Positions 48,780 through 61,429 of a stretch of DNA of 64,000 bases are shown in pieces. The stretch is from Piper betle (lineage: Eukaryota; Streptophyta; Magnoliopsida; Piperales; Piperaceae). Positions within the stretch are counted from its first letter, which is position 1. Each line of letters starts with the position of its first letter. A program made the translations under genes and the position numbers. The notes beneath the pieces were generated by a model that ran no database searches, had not been told where the DNA came from, and was given only the letters and a program-made list of their open reading frames with translations. The DNA lies in NCBI GenBank assembly GCA_033002965.1, contig JAURVB010014535.1, positions 62,001 to 126,000 of the forward strand, given 5' to 3'.

Positions 48780-48780
<1 letters not shown>
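47493..48780. other. Intergenic DNA without a recognisable gene
   Basis: The 5' flank of SASA copy 2 is followed by mixed-composition DNA. At 48,190-48,500 the words accggcctt, gagtcaa and gttgagccgagtt suggest an old transposon, but no terminus is clear. Confidence 0.35.
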
Positions 48781-48841
<61 letters not shown>

Positions 48842-50826
48842 GTGGGCGTGGACGGCCGAATTTGTCCGTCCGTCTGATGTACTAAGTATGTCCAACCGAA
48901 TTCGACCGAATTAAAACAAATTAAACATGGATATTTTTTTGTCCGACCGAACAACCGACCGAGTGTCTGATATTTTATATCAATAATATAATGTCTTCAA
49001 CATTTGTAAGACTAATATTATAGTTTATGAAAATTTTAAAATATAAATATACAGTAAAATTAATTAAGTTTATACATAAAATTGATATTTAATGTCTTAA
49101 ATATCTAAAAATGACATACATATAAAAAGGATAAAAGTCACTCTTATATTTAGGAATTTAGAACTATACATTCACATTAATAATCATATCAAACTACTTA
49201 CAATTTAGTTAACATGCTTTAAATTTTTAATGTCAAACAAAAAATAATCTACGTATAGAAACTTTAAAATAATCATTGACATCAAAATATAGTCCAATAT
49301 TGCATATACTTCAAAGATAAAATATTATAATAATTGATTCTTCATCTAGCTCACCTATATTAAAAAAATATAAAAAAGTTAATTACTCATGTTTTATATT
49401 CTCTTTATTTTAAAATTAGGATATTTCCCTACAATATGCCTCTATAAATGAGTAGTTTCGTAATTTTCAATTCCCTCAAACTTTTTTTACAATAACGACA
49501 AATAGGAGATGCTCCATCCTTCTAATATTTTCTATCAAAGTAGGCGTGTACACCGGATGTTATTTTTCTCTTTTTAATAATGTACTATTCATATATTCTC
49601 CTTCTTTAGTAATCGAATTTTTGCTATTATTTTCACCTCTACTTTGTTCAGTTACATTTAATAATAAACTTGAATGATCCATCTTCGAAAAAATATATCA
49701 CATTATAAACATAATGTAAAACTAGTGATCTGAGTCAGGGTTTTATGCTTATAAACTGATCGGTTTAATTGTCGGTTCAAGTCAAGTATGTTTTAGAATA
49801 CGTGTACTGAGTCGACGCTGGTCGGGTGTATGAGCCATGAGGGTCATGCGTACCCAAGTATATGATAATAACATCATGAATACAACAGAAAATAATGAGT
49901 TATCAGAATATATGAGAGTATGCCAATTATTTTTTATTTTATATATAGTTGATCGTGGAATTGGTTTAGGCCGTTTACCGCATTAGGACGCGTTACGGGG
50001 AATTTGAGTGGGTTGTTAGTTATAGAATGTCATTATGATGTTGTAGTGTTTATTTTATTTTATGGGATTTTTTTCTGATTTTATAGATTTTTTAGGATTT
50101 ATTCCGAGTTAGTTATTATTATTGACTCGAGACATGGGCGAGTCAAATCTTATTTACGATATTTCCATCAATCAAACCCCCGACCCATTTTCTCTTCCCT
50201 GTCCATGCCGTGCTGCCCCCTTGTCGTGGTCGCTGCCACCGCCGACGTTGCCCTGCTGCCGATCGTCGCCACCAAGCCCCACCGCGGCGTTGCCGTGATG
50301 CCCGAAGTGCCTTTGCCGTCGCCTCGGCCTCCACGACATCGAAATCGCCACTCGCCATCGATTCCACCATCGATTACCCTCTGCTCGCATCGTCAATTCC
50401 GCTGTCGGTGACCGTCGCCGCGGCTGTCCAGTCACCGCTTTGACATTGCCAACCCTCCCACGGCCTTCCCCGATAAGAGCGGAGCCCAACGCTGCCTAGG
50501 CCGGCCGGATCTAGTCACCCACCACCGACCGCCTCTGTTTAGCCATTTTCCGGCGAGCCACCACCTCCACCGAGCACGTCGACATCATAAATGCGTTAGG
50601 CTCGCCGAGCCGATTCCAATGGTTCCAGCGGAGGTTAGCTGGCAGTTCAAAGCGCGGCGACGGAAGGCAGGCAGCGGCAGCGCAGAGGGTTTCTAACTGT
50701 CTGCGGACATTGTTTGGGCCCGACGGACAATTCGATGTCTGCAGTCGGTCAAATAAATTTTGTCTGACGAAATTTCGGACAGACGCGGACAATAATTTGT
50801 CTGATGTCCGTCCGACCGATGCCCAC

Positions 50827-50872
<46 letters not shown>
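48781..50872. mobile_element. hAT-like element in a (TA)n tract, carrying an LTR fragment
   Basis: The element spans 48,837-50,831. It begins TAGGGGTGGGC and ends GCCCACCCCTA, a perfect 11-bp terminal inverted repeat, and lies between (TA)n tracts (48,781-48,836 and 50,832-50,872), so no target duplication can be read. Subterminal repeats of gtccgtccg, gtccgaccg and gtctgatg occur at both ends in inverted orientation, as in hAT elements. No transposase is encoded. Inside, 49,715-50,620 is a second copy of the LTR-like block found at 5,531-6,450, again starting TGTAAAAC and including the GACTCGAG...CGAGTCAA palindrome (about 50,123) and the GC-rich stretch. Confidence 0.75.
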
Positions 50873-50875
<3 letters not shown>

Positions 50876-52432
50876 TATTACTTATAACTTTTTGGAAATT
50901 ATGGTGGGCCACACTTTTAATATTTGACGGATCATTTATAAACTTAATTGGGTTTTAAAAGAGACTCTTAGGGGGAGAAAAACTTTGGACTACTGGGTGA
51001 CGATATGAAAGACGAGAAAGAACGACGAAGAAGTTAAATAAGAAGAAGAAGACATTTTTACAAAAAAAGAGTTTTTTTATTTTTATTTAGTTTTCTTTGT
51101 AATCAAATAATGTCTTTTATATCACATATGAATTTTTTGAGTTTAGTCGAATATTTTATAGAATAAATTCTTTTCTAGGATTTTCAATGATACATAGTAC
51201 ATTAATTAATAAGGGTTATTAATTTTTATCTATATGATTGTGTTTTTGGATTATCTATTTTATTCTATTCTTAATGTTATCATTAAATTGGTCATTCATT
51301 GTTAGATCTAGAGATTTAATCTTGTCTAGAGATAGAAATATTAAATTTATCATTGAATAGAATAATCTTTGTTCATCTCTTTAAGGTGATTTACATGTGA
51401 GATAGAGATATACTTATATATTTTTGGTAACTATTAAGGGCAAAAATTAAAGTATCATTTTGCAAACACAATTTCATAGAAATATAAAAGTTGGGTGCAA
51501 ATGACAAGTTTATGGCAAATCGAGAGGTCATCATGAATAATTAATTCCCTTGGTTAATAATCCAAATGTATAATTTATAGATAAAAGTTATAACTTTAAT
51601 CATATAGAGCACTAGGTGAAATTGAAAATCTTAGGTTGTTGTCTTTAAGTTAATATTTAACTTGAATATTTCATATTGAATTAGTTTAGTCTTAATTGAT
51701 AATTTAATTACTCTTTGAATTCATTCCCATTTAAGTATAATTAATGAAATTATTTTTGGTAATTGAGAATTTAGAGTACTAATTCCTCTTGGGACGATAT
51801 TTTCTTATTACTTTTATTACTTGATTCGGCACGTGCACTTGCGTTATAATTTCCACATCAAGTTTTTGGTGCTGTTAATTAAACTAGAATTTGATTTTAT
51901 CGAAATTAGTTTGATTGGTTGCTTAAATTATTCTCATCTATTTCTAAGTTTTAATTTTTGCATCTTTACTATTTAATTAGGTATTGCTTAGTGCATGGAA
52001 GAAGGTACTCAAGATCTAGAGCCATATAACCCAGAGATCGAAAGAACTTGTTAGTGACTATGCCAAGAAGCTAAAGTTCGGAGTGCAATTGAGGTAGGGT
52101 AGAGGAATAATAATGTTCCCTGGGTAGCTAATGATGATACCACAAAAGCTCTGGAAGAGCTTGCTCTTCCTGTTTTAAACGTATTATATTTATGCATTCT
52201 TAGGCCACCAATTGAAGTAAATAACTTTGAGTTAAAACCACTGATGTTCCAAATATTGCAAACTGTGAGACAATTCGTATGACGGGTGCATGAAGATCCT
52301 CACACTCACCTCCTCAATTTTATTGCTATTTGTGATTCATTTAAAATGAAACAAGTGTCTGAGGAAGTTATCCAGTATCAATTACTTCCATATTTTTTAT
52401 CTGAAAATGCGAGATTATGGTTGAATTTATAG

Positions 52433-52909
52433 GTGCCTAATTCTATCACTACTTGGGATGAATTAGCAAGAATGTTTTTGTTTAAATACTTTCCACTATC
52501 TAAGATACTTAATTTTCGTAATGATATTCCTTCTTTTGTGCAACTTGACAACAAATCGCTCTATGATGCATGTGAGAGGTATAAAGATTTACTAAGGAAG
52601 TGTGCATATCACGAAATTCCTCAATTGGTTCAAATTCAAACATTTTATAATGGACTCTATGGACAAACTAATTCTATTGTAGATGTTGGTGCCACTGGGT
52701 CCCTCATAAGCAAATCATATAGAGAAGCTAATGAGTTATTGGAAAAGCCGACATCTAACCATTATCAGAAGGGGCAAGATAGGGCTATGAGGAAGAAGAG
52801 TGGAGGTATTCTTGAATTGGACACGCTGAGCGCTTTTCCTAAACAAGTGGTTGCTCTGTCAAAACAAGTGCAAGCTTTGGGGATGAATTATGTGAATTCA
52901 GTGACATGA
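52433..52909 (+). pseudogene. gag fragment of the Athila-like element
   Basis: The longest open piece of the gag region, 158 codons, contains the retrotransposon gag motif PNSITTWDELARMF...KYFP and DLLRKC...QIQTFYNGLYGQTNSIVD. Upstream gag sequence continues in the same frame across a stop codon just before 52,433. A disrupted zinc-knuckle-like stretch (CEWCGETLSTEHCVN) follows at about 52,922-52,975. Confidence 0.8.
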
Positions 52910-54654
52910 TATCAACTAAGTGTGAGTGGTGTGGTGAAACACTTTCTACTGAGCATTGTGTCAACAAGTCTGAATCAGTAAACTTTGTTGGAAGTTATAC
53001 TAGGTGGTAAAACAACCACTATTCCAACACTTACAATCCAGGTTGGAGGAATCATCTGAACTTTTCATGGGGAGGCAACCAAGCCTCAAAGTCAGGTCCA
53101 CAACAACAAGCTCCCTAAGGTTTTCAGCAAAATAGAGTATAACTTTAGGAAAAGAAACCTATTATAGAGAAAATGTTTATACAATTTATGCAAAGTCAGC
53201 AGAGTTCCATGAGGAATTTAGAGACTCAAATGGGTTAGATTGCTAGCACATTGAGTAATAGGTTACAAGGTGGGCTCTCTAGTGACACTCAAAATCTTAG
53301 GGAAAAGGGTAAAGAATGTTAAGTCATTACATTGAGAAGCAATAAGGAATCAAAAAATCCTCACAATTAAAAGACACCCATTTTTGTGGCTAATCCAGAG
53401 GAGGTTGTACAAAACGAAGAAAACAAGGATAGATTGATAGAAGTCTTACCACTTAAGGGTTCATTTAATCCACATAACCAGTTCTCAAGAGTTTCATACC
53501 CTCATAGATTAATAAAGTAATTACACAACAAATTTAAGTAATTCTTATAGGTGTTTAAGAAGCTTTCTATAAATATCTTATTTGTCAAAGCTCTAAAGAA
53601 GATGTTGAGTTATGCTAAATTCATGAAGTAAATATTATCTAAAAAGAAAAAGCTGGAGGATTTTGAAACAATTACCCTTAATGAAGAGTGTAGTGTCGTA
53701 CTACAAAGGAAACTTTCACCAAAGCTCAAATACACATGGTGGTTTACTATTCCTTGTATCATAGGCCCAGATTTTTGTTGCCAAGTATTATGTGACTTAG
53801 GTATAACATTAATTTGATGTCTCTTTCTATATATAAAAAGTTGGGCTTGGGGGAGTTAAAATATAGCACGATTAAATTACTTGGTTGACCGCTCTTACAT
53901 TTTTCTAAAAGGGGAGATTGAGAATGAACTTGTTAAGGTGGACAAATTTATATTCCCAGCCGGTTTTGTGATTGTGGATATAGAGGAAGAGTCAAATATA
54001 CCCATTATAGAGGAAGAGTCAAATATACCCATTATAGTTGGCAAACCTTTCTTGCTACTAGGAGGACATTGATTAATGTAGCTGTGGTGAATTGATATTG
54101 AGAGTAGATAATGAGGAAGTGGTTTTTAATGTTTTTAAAGCTATACAATATCTAAAACCAGCAGAGGGTTATTTTTACATTGATGCAATCCATTCTCTTT
54201 CATCAGCTATGTTTGAGGAAATGTATCTCATTGACCCTTTTGCAGGCACATTAGTTTCTAATAGTGATGATTTTGGTGATGAGGAAAAGCAGAGTATTTG
54301 CACCTGCTAAATTCGACTCTAATATTCACTCGAGGTCAAGATAAATTTGAGTCTTTGGAGTTGCAACCTTTAATATCGACGATGATCAAGCCTTCCATTG
54401 AAGTCCTACCGACCTTGGAGTTGAAACAACTTTCATCCCATTTGAGATATGCATTTCTAAGGCCCTTCTAACTCTCTACTGGTTATTATTTCGTCTACTT
54501 TAACTAGCATACAAGAAGACAAGCTATTGAGAATATTGCGAGAGCATAAGCTGGCTATAGGATGGACTATTGCTGACATTCGTGGTATTAGTCCCTTCTT
54601 TTGCACACGTAAAATCATTCTTGAAGATGGATATAAACCCTCAGTGGAACATTA

Positions 54655-55970
54655 GCGGTGGCTGAATCCAATTATGAAGGATGCTGTCAAGAAAGAAATC
54701 ATCAAATGGCTTGATGCAGGTATAATTTTTTCTATTTTTGATAGTTTTTGGGTGAGTCCTGTGCAGTATGTACCTAAGAAGCGTGGTATGACGATGGTAG
54801 CCAATGAGACAAATGAATTAATTCCAACAAGGATAGTTATGGGATGGAGAGTATCCATGGATTATCAGAAACTCAACAAAGCTACAAAAAAGTTCACTTT
54901 TCACTACCATTCATTGACCAAATGTTGGATAGGCTAGTAGGCAAACAATTTTATTGTTCCTTGATGGATATTCAGGTTACAAACAAATTATGATCCTTCC
55001 AGAAGATCAAAAGAAAACAACCTTCACATGCTCGTACGATACATTTGCATTTCGCAAGATGCTATTTGGCCTTTGCAATGCTCCAGCCACTTTTCAGCGA
55101 TGCATGATGTCTATTTTTTCAAATATGGAGGAACATAGAATGAAGGAATTTATGGATGATTCCTTTGTTTTTGGTAATACTTATGATAGCTGTTTGCAGG
55201 CTTTCAATTGGGTTCTCCACTAGTGTGAAGACACCAACTTAGTTCTCAATTGGTAGAAATGTCATTTTATGATAAAAGAGGGAACTGTTTTGGGTGAGAG
55301 AGTATCTAGCAAGGTCTTGGAAGTGGACAAAGAAAAGATTGAAGCCATAGAAAAACTGCCCATCTCAACATCAATTAAAGGGAGTCATAAGTTTTCTCGG
55401 ACATGCAGGTTTTATTGCCATTTTATTAAGGATTTTTGTAAGATTGTCAAACTACTCTCTAATTTGTTAGAAAAAAGATGTTATTTTTAATATAGATGCT
55501 GAGTGTTTAGCAACTTTTAAAGCCTTGAAAGCCCGATTACTTTCTTCTCCAATTCTTGTTTGCCCTAATTAGAATCCAGCTAATGTATGATGCCATTAAT
55601 TTTGCAGTTGGTGTTATTTCGGGGCAGCAAATGGGTAAACTTTTTTACACAATTTATTATGCAAGCAAGACACTTAATGAAGTTCAATTGAATTACACTA
55701 CCACTGAAAAAGAGTTGTTGGCTGTTGTGTACGCCTTTGAGAAATTTCAGTCTTATCTCATTTGTAGTAATGTGATTGTTTATATCAATCATGCAGCTTT
55801 CAAATATCTATTTGAGAAAAAAGATGTCAAACCAAGGTTAATTTGATGGGTGCTCCTATTACAAGAGTTTGATTTGGTAATCAAAGATAGAAAAGGGTCC
55901 GAAAATAAAGTAGCGGACCATCTATTTCGACTCGAGAAAAAAAGTTCAGGCGACCCTTCACTTCGGATTA
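54655..55970 (+). pseudogene. Reverse transcriptase and RNase H remnants
   Basis: Four open stretches in shifting frames encode reverse transcriptase (LNPIMKDAVKKEIIKWLDAG, WVSPVQYVPKKRGMT, GWRVSMDYQKLNKATK, FLDGYSGYKQIMILPEDQKK, FGLCNAPATFQRCM) and RNase H (YASKTLNEVQLNYTTTEKEL, FEKKDVKPRLI, RKGSENKVADHLFRLE). The order and motifs are those of the Tat/Athila clade of Ty3/gypsy. At least four stops or frameshifts interrupt it. Confidence 0.85.
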
Positions 55971-56270
55971 ATGATTATTTTCCAAATGTACAACCCTTAC
56001 GGGTATTACATTCTCCTATTCCTTGGTTTGCTGATTACGTGAATTTTCTTACTTGTCAGGTACTACCTCCCGATTTGACGTCTCACCGATTTTCACCCAA
56101 AGAAGCGGTTTTTTCATGATGTGGGCACTTATTTGTGGGATTAACACTTTCGGTTCAAACACTATAGTGGCCAAGTTATTCGGAGGTGTATGCCAAATGA
56201 AGAGATAAATAGCATTCTCTATCATTGCCACACACTTATTCCCTGAGTGTGGTGGTCATTTTGGTGGAGT

Positions 56271-57482
56271 CAATTAGGAGTTGCTTTATCTATCTCATTA
56301 GTAGTTGTTTTTTTTGGGTTTGTTTCATTAATTTTCTTCTTTATTTCATATGACTCATTTAACTTATTAATTTGTTCGATGATAAAAGTGCTTATAATTT
56401 TTTATTTGATAATATAATATTATAAGAGTTTATGGTGTCTATATTGTGAGTTGAGCTGTGAATGTTTATATAACTCCCGATTTTGATTTTGATGATGTTT
56501 AGATGATGTTTATACTATTATTAATACAATTAAAGAAAGTGATCTAGAATTCTAGTAAAGATTTTCTTAAGGCAAAATAATAGGTAACTTGTCATAATAG
56601 AAGTGATGTAGGTGAGTTTGTTAACCAAATCCTTTCAAGCTACCTTTATTTATCTTTGTTTCAGCCAATTTTGAGCCTTCGAGTTAACCTATTCTGCTTA
56701 TTTTCCTATGATATTAATAGATTTAGCCTTTATTTTGTTTCAGTTTTTTTATTTGTTAATTGCCCTAACCTAAACCATAGTGATTGACTTTTTTAAGGTT
56801 GGAATGAATTAATTATTAGATGAGAGATATATTTTTTGGTATGGAATTCATTTGAAAAAGAAAAAAATTATGAAGTGCCAAAAGTGTACAGGTGAGTGAA
56901 AAGAATATGAAAGAGGAGTTGTGGGGGAAAAAAATGGTGTCGTTGTTATTCTTTCAATTATGTGTGATTTTTGAAGTAGTACGGGAATGGGTGGATGAAA
57001 TTGTCGGTGATAAGGATTTGAATTAATTTGTTTTAAGCCTGGAAAGAGTCTTGAGCTAGGGATTATTATTTTTGATCTTAATATCAATTTTTAGCCTTTA
57101 CCCTAGCCCCATTACAACCTATAAAGTCTTATTTATCTTGATTAACAAGGTATTTATATTAGTGGAGAGGAAATTGATACTTAAACTTATAGAGAATCTG
57201 ATTTAATTGTATTGGATGATAATATAAGCTGATTCTACATAGATTTGAGAGAAAAGTTTGGGAATTTTATTTCTTTTCGTATTGGGAAATATGGTTGCAC
57301 CTTTATTTTGCAGTTGAATATCTTGTGAATTTTGGAATGCTATTATTTGATTTCAAGGAATAATATTTGTGCACTAATGAAAAGTTATAAATTGATTTGT
57401 TGGATGGGTTGTGTGATTTGGAAAAGTGAGTTGAGTCTAGTTTAAGTTTTACTCGAGAAGAGTAAATATTTAAGTTTGGGGG
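56271..57482. other. Non-coding 3' internal region of the retrotransposon
   Basis: No coding domain follows the integrase zinc-finger remnant. The AT-rich stretch runs to the polypurine tract at 57,472-57,482. The integrase catalytic core has been lost. Confidence 0.5.
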
Positions 57483-58080
57483 TGATAACCTCTTAAAAGA
57501 GTTATTATTCTTTACATTTTATATTGAGTTTTTATCATGTTTCGAGTGGTTTTTACTTTAATTTTACTAGTTTAAGAATTTGTTGGGTATTATTAATAAA
57601 ATGAGAAATCATTGTGATTTTGGTACAAAATGTGCTAATTAATATTGTTCTAACAGAGTGTAAGATTTAGAAGATCCAGAATGAATTCGGGATGAACTCA
57701 GGCAACAAAGCATATCTTGGTGTTTTGGCCGAAACCCAATGCTTGAGCGCTAGGATGCAGAGCACTTGAACATTGGGCCAGTAGTTAAGAAGACTTTATG
57801 GCCGAAACCCAAGCGTTCGAGCATTGGGATTTAGGGCAATCGAGCGTTGGCGACAGGAAAACAACTTTTCAATAATTTTGGAAATTATAATAGGCCACAC
57901 ATGTAATATTTGGCCGATTATTTATAAATTTGATTAGAGTTTTAAAAGAGATACTCAGGGGGAGAAAAACTCTAGATGGCTAGGTGACGGCACGAAAGAC
58001 AATAGAGAACGACAATGAAGTTAGATGAGAAGAAGAAGATACTTTCAAAAAAAAATTTTTCTTGTTTTTATTTAGTTTTA

Positions 58081-58340
58081 TATTATTATGACCAACTTTT
58101 TTATTTTTAACAGATACACTAGTTAATATATATTTTAAAATTAATATTTATTATAATTATTTTGATAAATAAGATGAAAGTGTTAGAAAGATCAAATCAA
58201 ATTGAAAATTTCCAATTATTTTTATTATGTATTATCTTATTTATCTATATGAATTTTAAGTTGTGAGTCCAACTAAATTATTTTAAATAAAAGGTATATT
58301 TCATATAAGTTATATGAGGTTCAGCTCAAGTACATATGAT

Positions 58341-58345
<5 letters not shown>
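58081..58345. other. AT-rich spacer between retrotransposon and composite element A
   Basis: The 3' LTR similarity ends at about 58,080. Nothing recognisable lies here up to the (TA)n tract at 58,346. Confidence 0.4.
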
Positions 58346-58371
<26 letters not shown>

Positions 58372-60819
58372 AAACTGCCGTTGTGCGCTGTATGAAAATG
58401 CAGCGCATCAGCAGCGCAACAAGTCCGGGCCGTTGGATGAAAATCCAACGGCCCGGATTCCTTTTTTTTCTTTAACCATTTCCTCCTCCTCCTCCCCACC
58501 CACGCTAGCCCCGCCCCACATGCCGGTTTTTGCCGCCCCGGCCTGCCTCCAGCCCTACCACTCCCCCAGCCAACCCCCCCCCCACCCCCCCCCACCCGCA
58601 ACCGTCCCCCACCGCCTCCGCAAGGAGCCGCGGCGGTCCCCCTCCCCTGTGTTGCTCCTCCCGCTCACGGCCACCCCCGCCCAGCCGATGCCACCTGTTT
58701 CCCAGCAGGCCCACCTAGCCCCAAGGCGGTGAGATCGTTGGCCAGCGGAGGGCCGACGGCAAGGTCGCCGGTAGGGGTGGCGCGCCAAAACAAAGGGAAA
58801 AAACAGGGGAGGGTATTTTGTTAATAAAAATTTTACTCAATTTGACTCCGGTTAATATTACAAAATAAATTAAAAAATAAAATAAATTCATAATAAAAAC
58901 TTAACTCGGTCCCGACTTAAGTTAATATTACAAAAAAATTAATAAAATAATTTTATAATAAAAATTTTACCGATCCCGACTCAAGTTAAAATAATTTATT
59001 ACGGAATTATTTTTTTTAAATTTATTTTGTAATAAAAGCTTGACTCGGTCCCGCGCAGGATCAATTCAAGTTTATATTACAAAATTATTTTATTTTAAAA
59101 TTTTTTATTTTTAAAATCAATTATTTTATTTTTTAAAAAATTTATTTCGTAATATTAACTGGAGTCAGGATCAAGGTCGCCGGCAGGGGGTGGCGTGCCA
59201 AAACAAAGTGAAGAAAGAGGGAGGGTATTTTGGTAATAAAAACTTTACTCCATCGGACTTAAGTTAATATTGCAAAATAAAATAAAATAAATAAAATAAT
59301 TTCATAATTCAACTTAACTCGATCCTTGATTTACTCACGAGCGAGTCGGGAGTAAATCAAGGCGTGTCGGGAATAAAACTTGACTTGACTCCCCAGCCCC
59401 CGCCCGACCGTGTCCAGGGGTCTACCCGCCGGCCCCCGGCGAGGTCGCCGGCAATCGCGCGGTGGGAGGAGGGAAGAAATAGGGGAGAAACAAAGGACAA
59501 AACAGGGGGTGGTAATTTCGTAATAAAAACTTGAGTCGATCACTACTCGAGTCAATAGTTTGAAAACAATTTTTCAAAAAAATTGTAATAAAAACTTGAC
59601 TCGATCTTGACTCAAGTCAATAATATGAAAAAAATTTTTTTAAAATAAAATAATTTTGTAATAAAAACTTGATTCGACCTCGATTCGAGTCAATAATATA
59701 AAATAAAATTTTTTAAAAAATAAAGTAATTTTGTAATAAAAACTTTATTCAATCTCGACTTGAGTCAATAATTTGAAATAATTTTTTAAAATAAATTAAT
59801 TTATTAATAAAAACTTTGACTTGATATAATATTAGGAAATTATTTTTAAAAATTTTTTTCATACTATTGCCTCAAGTCGAGATCGAATAAAATTTTTATT
59901 AATAAATTATTTTATTTTTTTAAAAAATTATCTCGTGCTATTGACACGAGTCAAGAACGAATCAAATTTTTATTATGAAATTATTTTTTTAAAAAAATTA
60001 TTTTATACTATTGACTAAAATCGAGATCGAGTCAAGATTTTATTACAAATTTATTTTATTTTTTGAAAATTTATTTCATATTATTGACTCGAGTCGAGAT
60101 CGAATTAAGTTTTATTACGAAATTACCATCCCCGTTTTCTCCACCTTTCTCCCCTGCTTCTTCCCCCTCCTGCAGCATGACCGTCGGCAACCTTGTCCGG
60201 GGCCGGCGAGTAGACACCTGAACGAGGTCTAGCGGGCTGCGGGCGAGAGTCGCGGCGCCGAGCGAGCCAGGAGGAGGATGTTGTGGTGTGGCCAGGGTGG
60301 TGAGGGCAGCGGCTGGTTGGGCAGGGAGGCCGGCAGGGGCCAGGGGCCGGCAGGGGCGAGGGTGGCCTGCTGGCGTGGGTGGGGGCTGGGGCGGCCGGCG
60401 GGAGTGGGGCATGAGGCGGCCGGCAGGCAAGGGCGGCGGAGCGAGGCAGGGAGGGCAGGTGAGGCCGACAGAGGCGAGGGTAGCAGGCGAGCGAGCAGGG
60501 GCGGCCGGCGAGACGAGGGCATGGGGCGGCCAACGGGACCAGGACATGGGGCGGCCGGTGGGCGGGGGCCAGGCGGCCGGCGAGCGAGGGTAGGGCAGGG
60601 CGGGGACAGGGGCGGCTGGTGGGACAGGGGCATGGGGCGGCCGGCGGGCGGGGGCTGGGGTGGCCGAGCGGGGGCAGGGGTAGGCAACTAAGAGTGGAAG
60701 GGGGTGGGTGGTAAGGGAGTTGTTGTGGACCGTTGGATCGATCCAATGGTCCACATGGAGCAATGCATATGCACTGCTAAAATAGGGCAGCACATTAGCG
60801 TTGCCCTATATATATATAA
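58346..60819. mobile_element. (TA)n-bounded composite element A
   Basis: (TA)n tracts lie at 58,346-58,370 and 60,807-60,819. About 60-70 bp inside each end is a strong hairpin: CCGGGCCGTTGGATG with ATCCAACGGCCCGG at 58,426-58,456, and GGACCGTTGGATC with GATCCAATGGTCC at 60,728-60,753. GC-rich stretches next to both hairpins (58,490-58,780 and 60,130-60,700) flank an AT-rich core made of palindromic repeats (58,800-60,130). The long Pro/Ala/Arg ORFs in the GC-rich parts have no recognisable domain. The overall plan is that of the 11.3-12.3 kb foldback element. Confidence 0.6.
58800..60130. repeat. Array of palindromic GACTCGAG/GAGTCAA repeats, part 1
   Basis: About 15 degenerate copies of a roughly 50-bp quasi-palindrome are separated by AT-rich spacers with a period near 70 bp, for example at 59,520, 59,588, 59,657, 59,736, 59,870, 59,940, 60,010 and 60,080. 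One arm is GTAATAAAAACTTGACTCG and the other CGAGTCAATAATATGAAA, or the inverse. Copies before about 59,800 are in one orientation and those after in the other. Confidence 0.85.
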
Positions 60820-61052
60820 GAAAGAATTATTGTGCTGCAGGACAGCCAGCTTGGCTGTGCTTGAGTTTTGATCTGGTCGTTCAAAAACACATATGACGGT
60901 TAGAAAAACACATCTGATATACAAAACGCTTTGCATTCCTATTTTGCCATGCCGACCGCAGATGGTTCATCCTTGCCGGCCCCAGCGGCCACCGCTGCCG
61001 CCTCACCGCCGACGACCTCCGCCCAGGCCTCCACAAGACACCTCCCAGCGTT

Positions 61053-61095
61053 GAGGCCGAAGTCGGAGGGGTCGAGGAAGATGCCGGCGCGGAGG
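61053..61095 (-). pseudogene. Captured EID1-like fragment 1
   Basis: On the minus strand this segment matches the EID1-like gene at 31,521-31,563 at about 37 of 43 positions and can be read LRAGIFLDPSDFGL against LLHAGVLLDHSDLGL. Downstream similarity is lost. Confidence 0.6.
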
Positions 61096-61429
61096 GGCGG
61101 GAGCGGCGGGGCGCGGCGGGGAAAGTATGATACTTTAGAGTAGCTGAGATGGTGGAGGCGCAGGCAGATTCCAGATCTCCAATCCCGCTGCCTCACCCCA
61201 TGTCCAGGTTAGCCGAAGCCTTGTCCCGCCGCCCTGCCGCCTCACCATGGCAGGGCACGGGCTCAAAACGAGGAAGGAAAAAGACGGGACAGCGACGGTA
61301 CTGTCCGGTGGCGGCAATGGCTAGCAGCGGGCGGCCGACGGCGAGGTCGCTGGCGGTCTGGTGGCGCGGCAAAGGTGGTGGGAAAACAGAGTATCGGCAA
61401 AGCAAAACAGGGGAGAATGAAATGAGTAG

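Larger units (their letters stand above)
50885..58080 (+). mobile_element. Degenerate Ty3/gypsy retrotransposon, Athila-like
   Basis: The 5' LTR (about 50,885-51,860) lacks its beginning. It ends in CA just before a decayed primer-binding region (agtttttggtgctg; intact relatives have tggcgccgttgcc). Gag-like sequence lies at about 52,200-52,910 (SITTWDELARMFLFKYFP, QIQTFYNGLYGQT). Protease remnants are at about 53,690-54,160, reverse transcriptase at about 54,655-55,230 (LFGLCNAPATFQRCMM, but the YMDD-type box reads FMDD), RNase H at about 55,590-55,960, and only the His/Cys start of integrase at about 56,140-56,270. The integrase core is missing. The polypurine tract (AAGTTTGGGGG, ending 57,482) is followed by the 3' LTR start TGATAACCTC at 57,483, which aligns with the 5' LTR and stops near 58,080. 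Many stops and frameshifts make it non-functional. Confidence 0.88.

Noticed and set aside
52433..56119. Retrotransposon ORFs as working genes
   Set aside because: They are separated by stops and frameshifts and lack the integrase core.
60071..60793. 240-codon proline/alanine-rich ORF and overlapping ones
   Set aside because: Low-complexity reading of GC-rich transposon cargo, open in several frames together, with no start context or domain.
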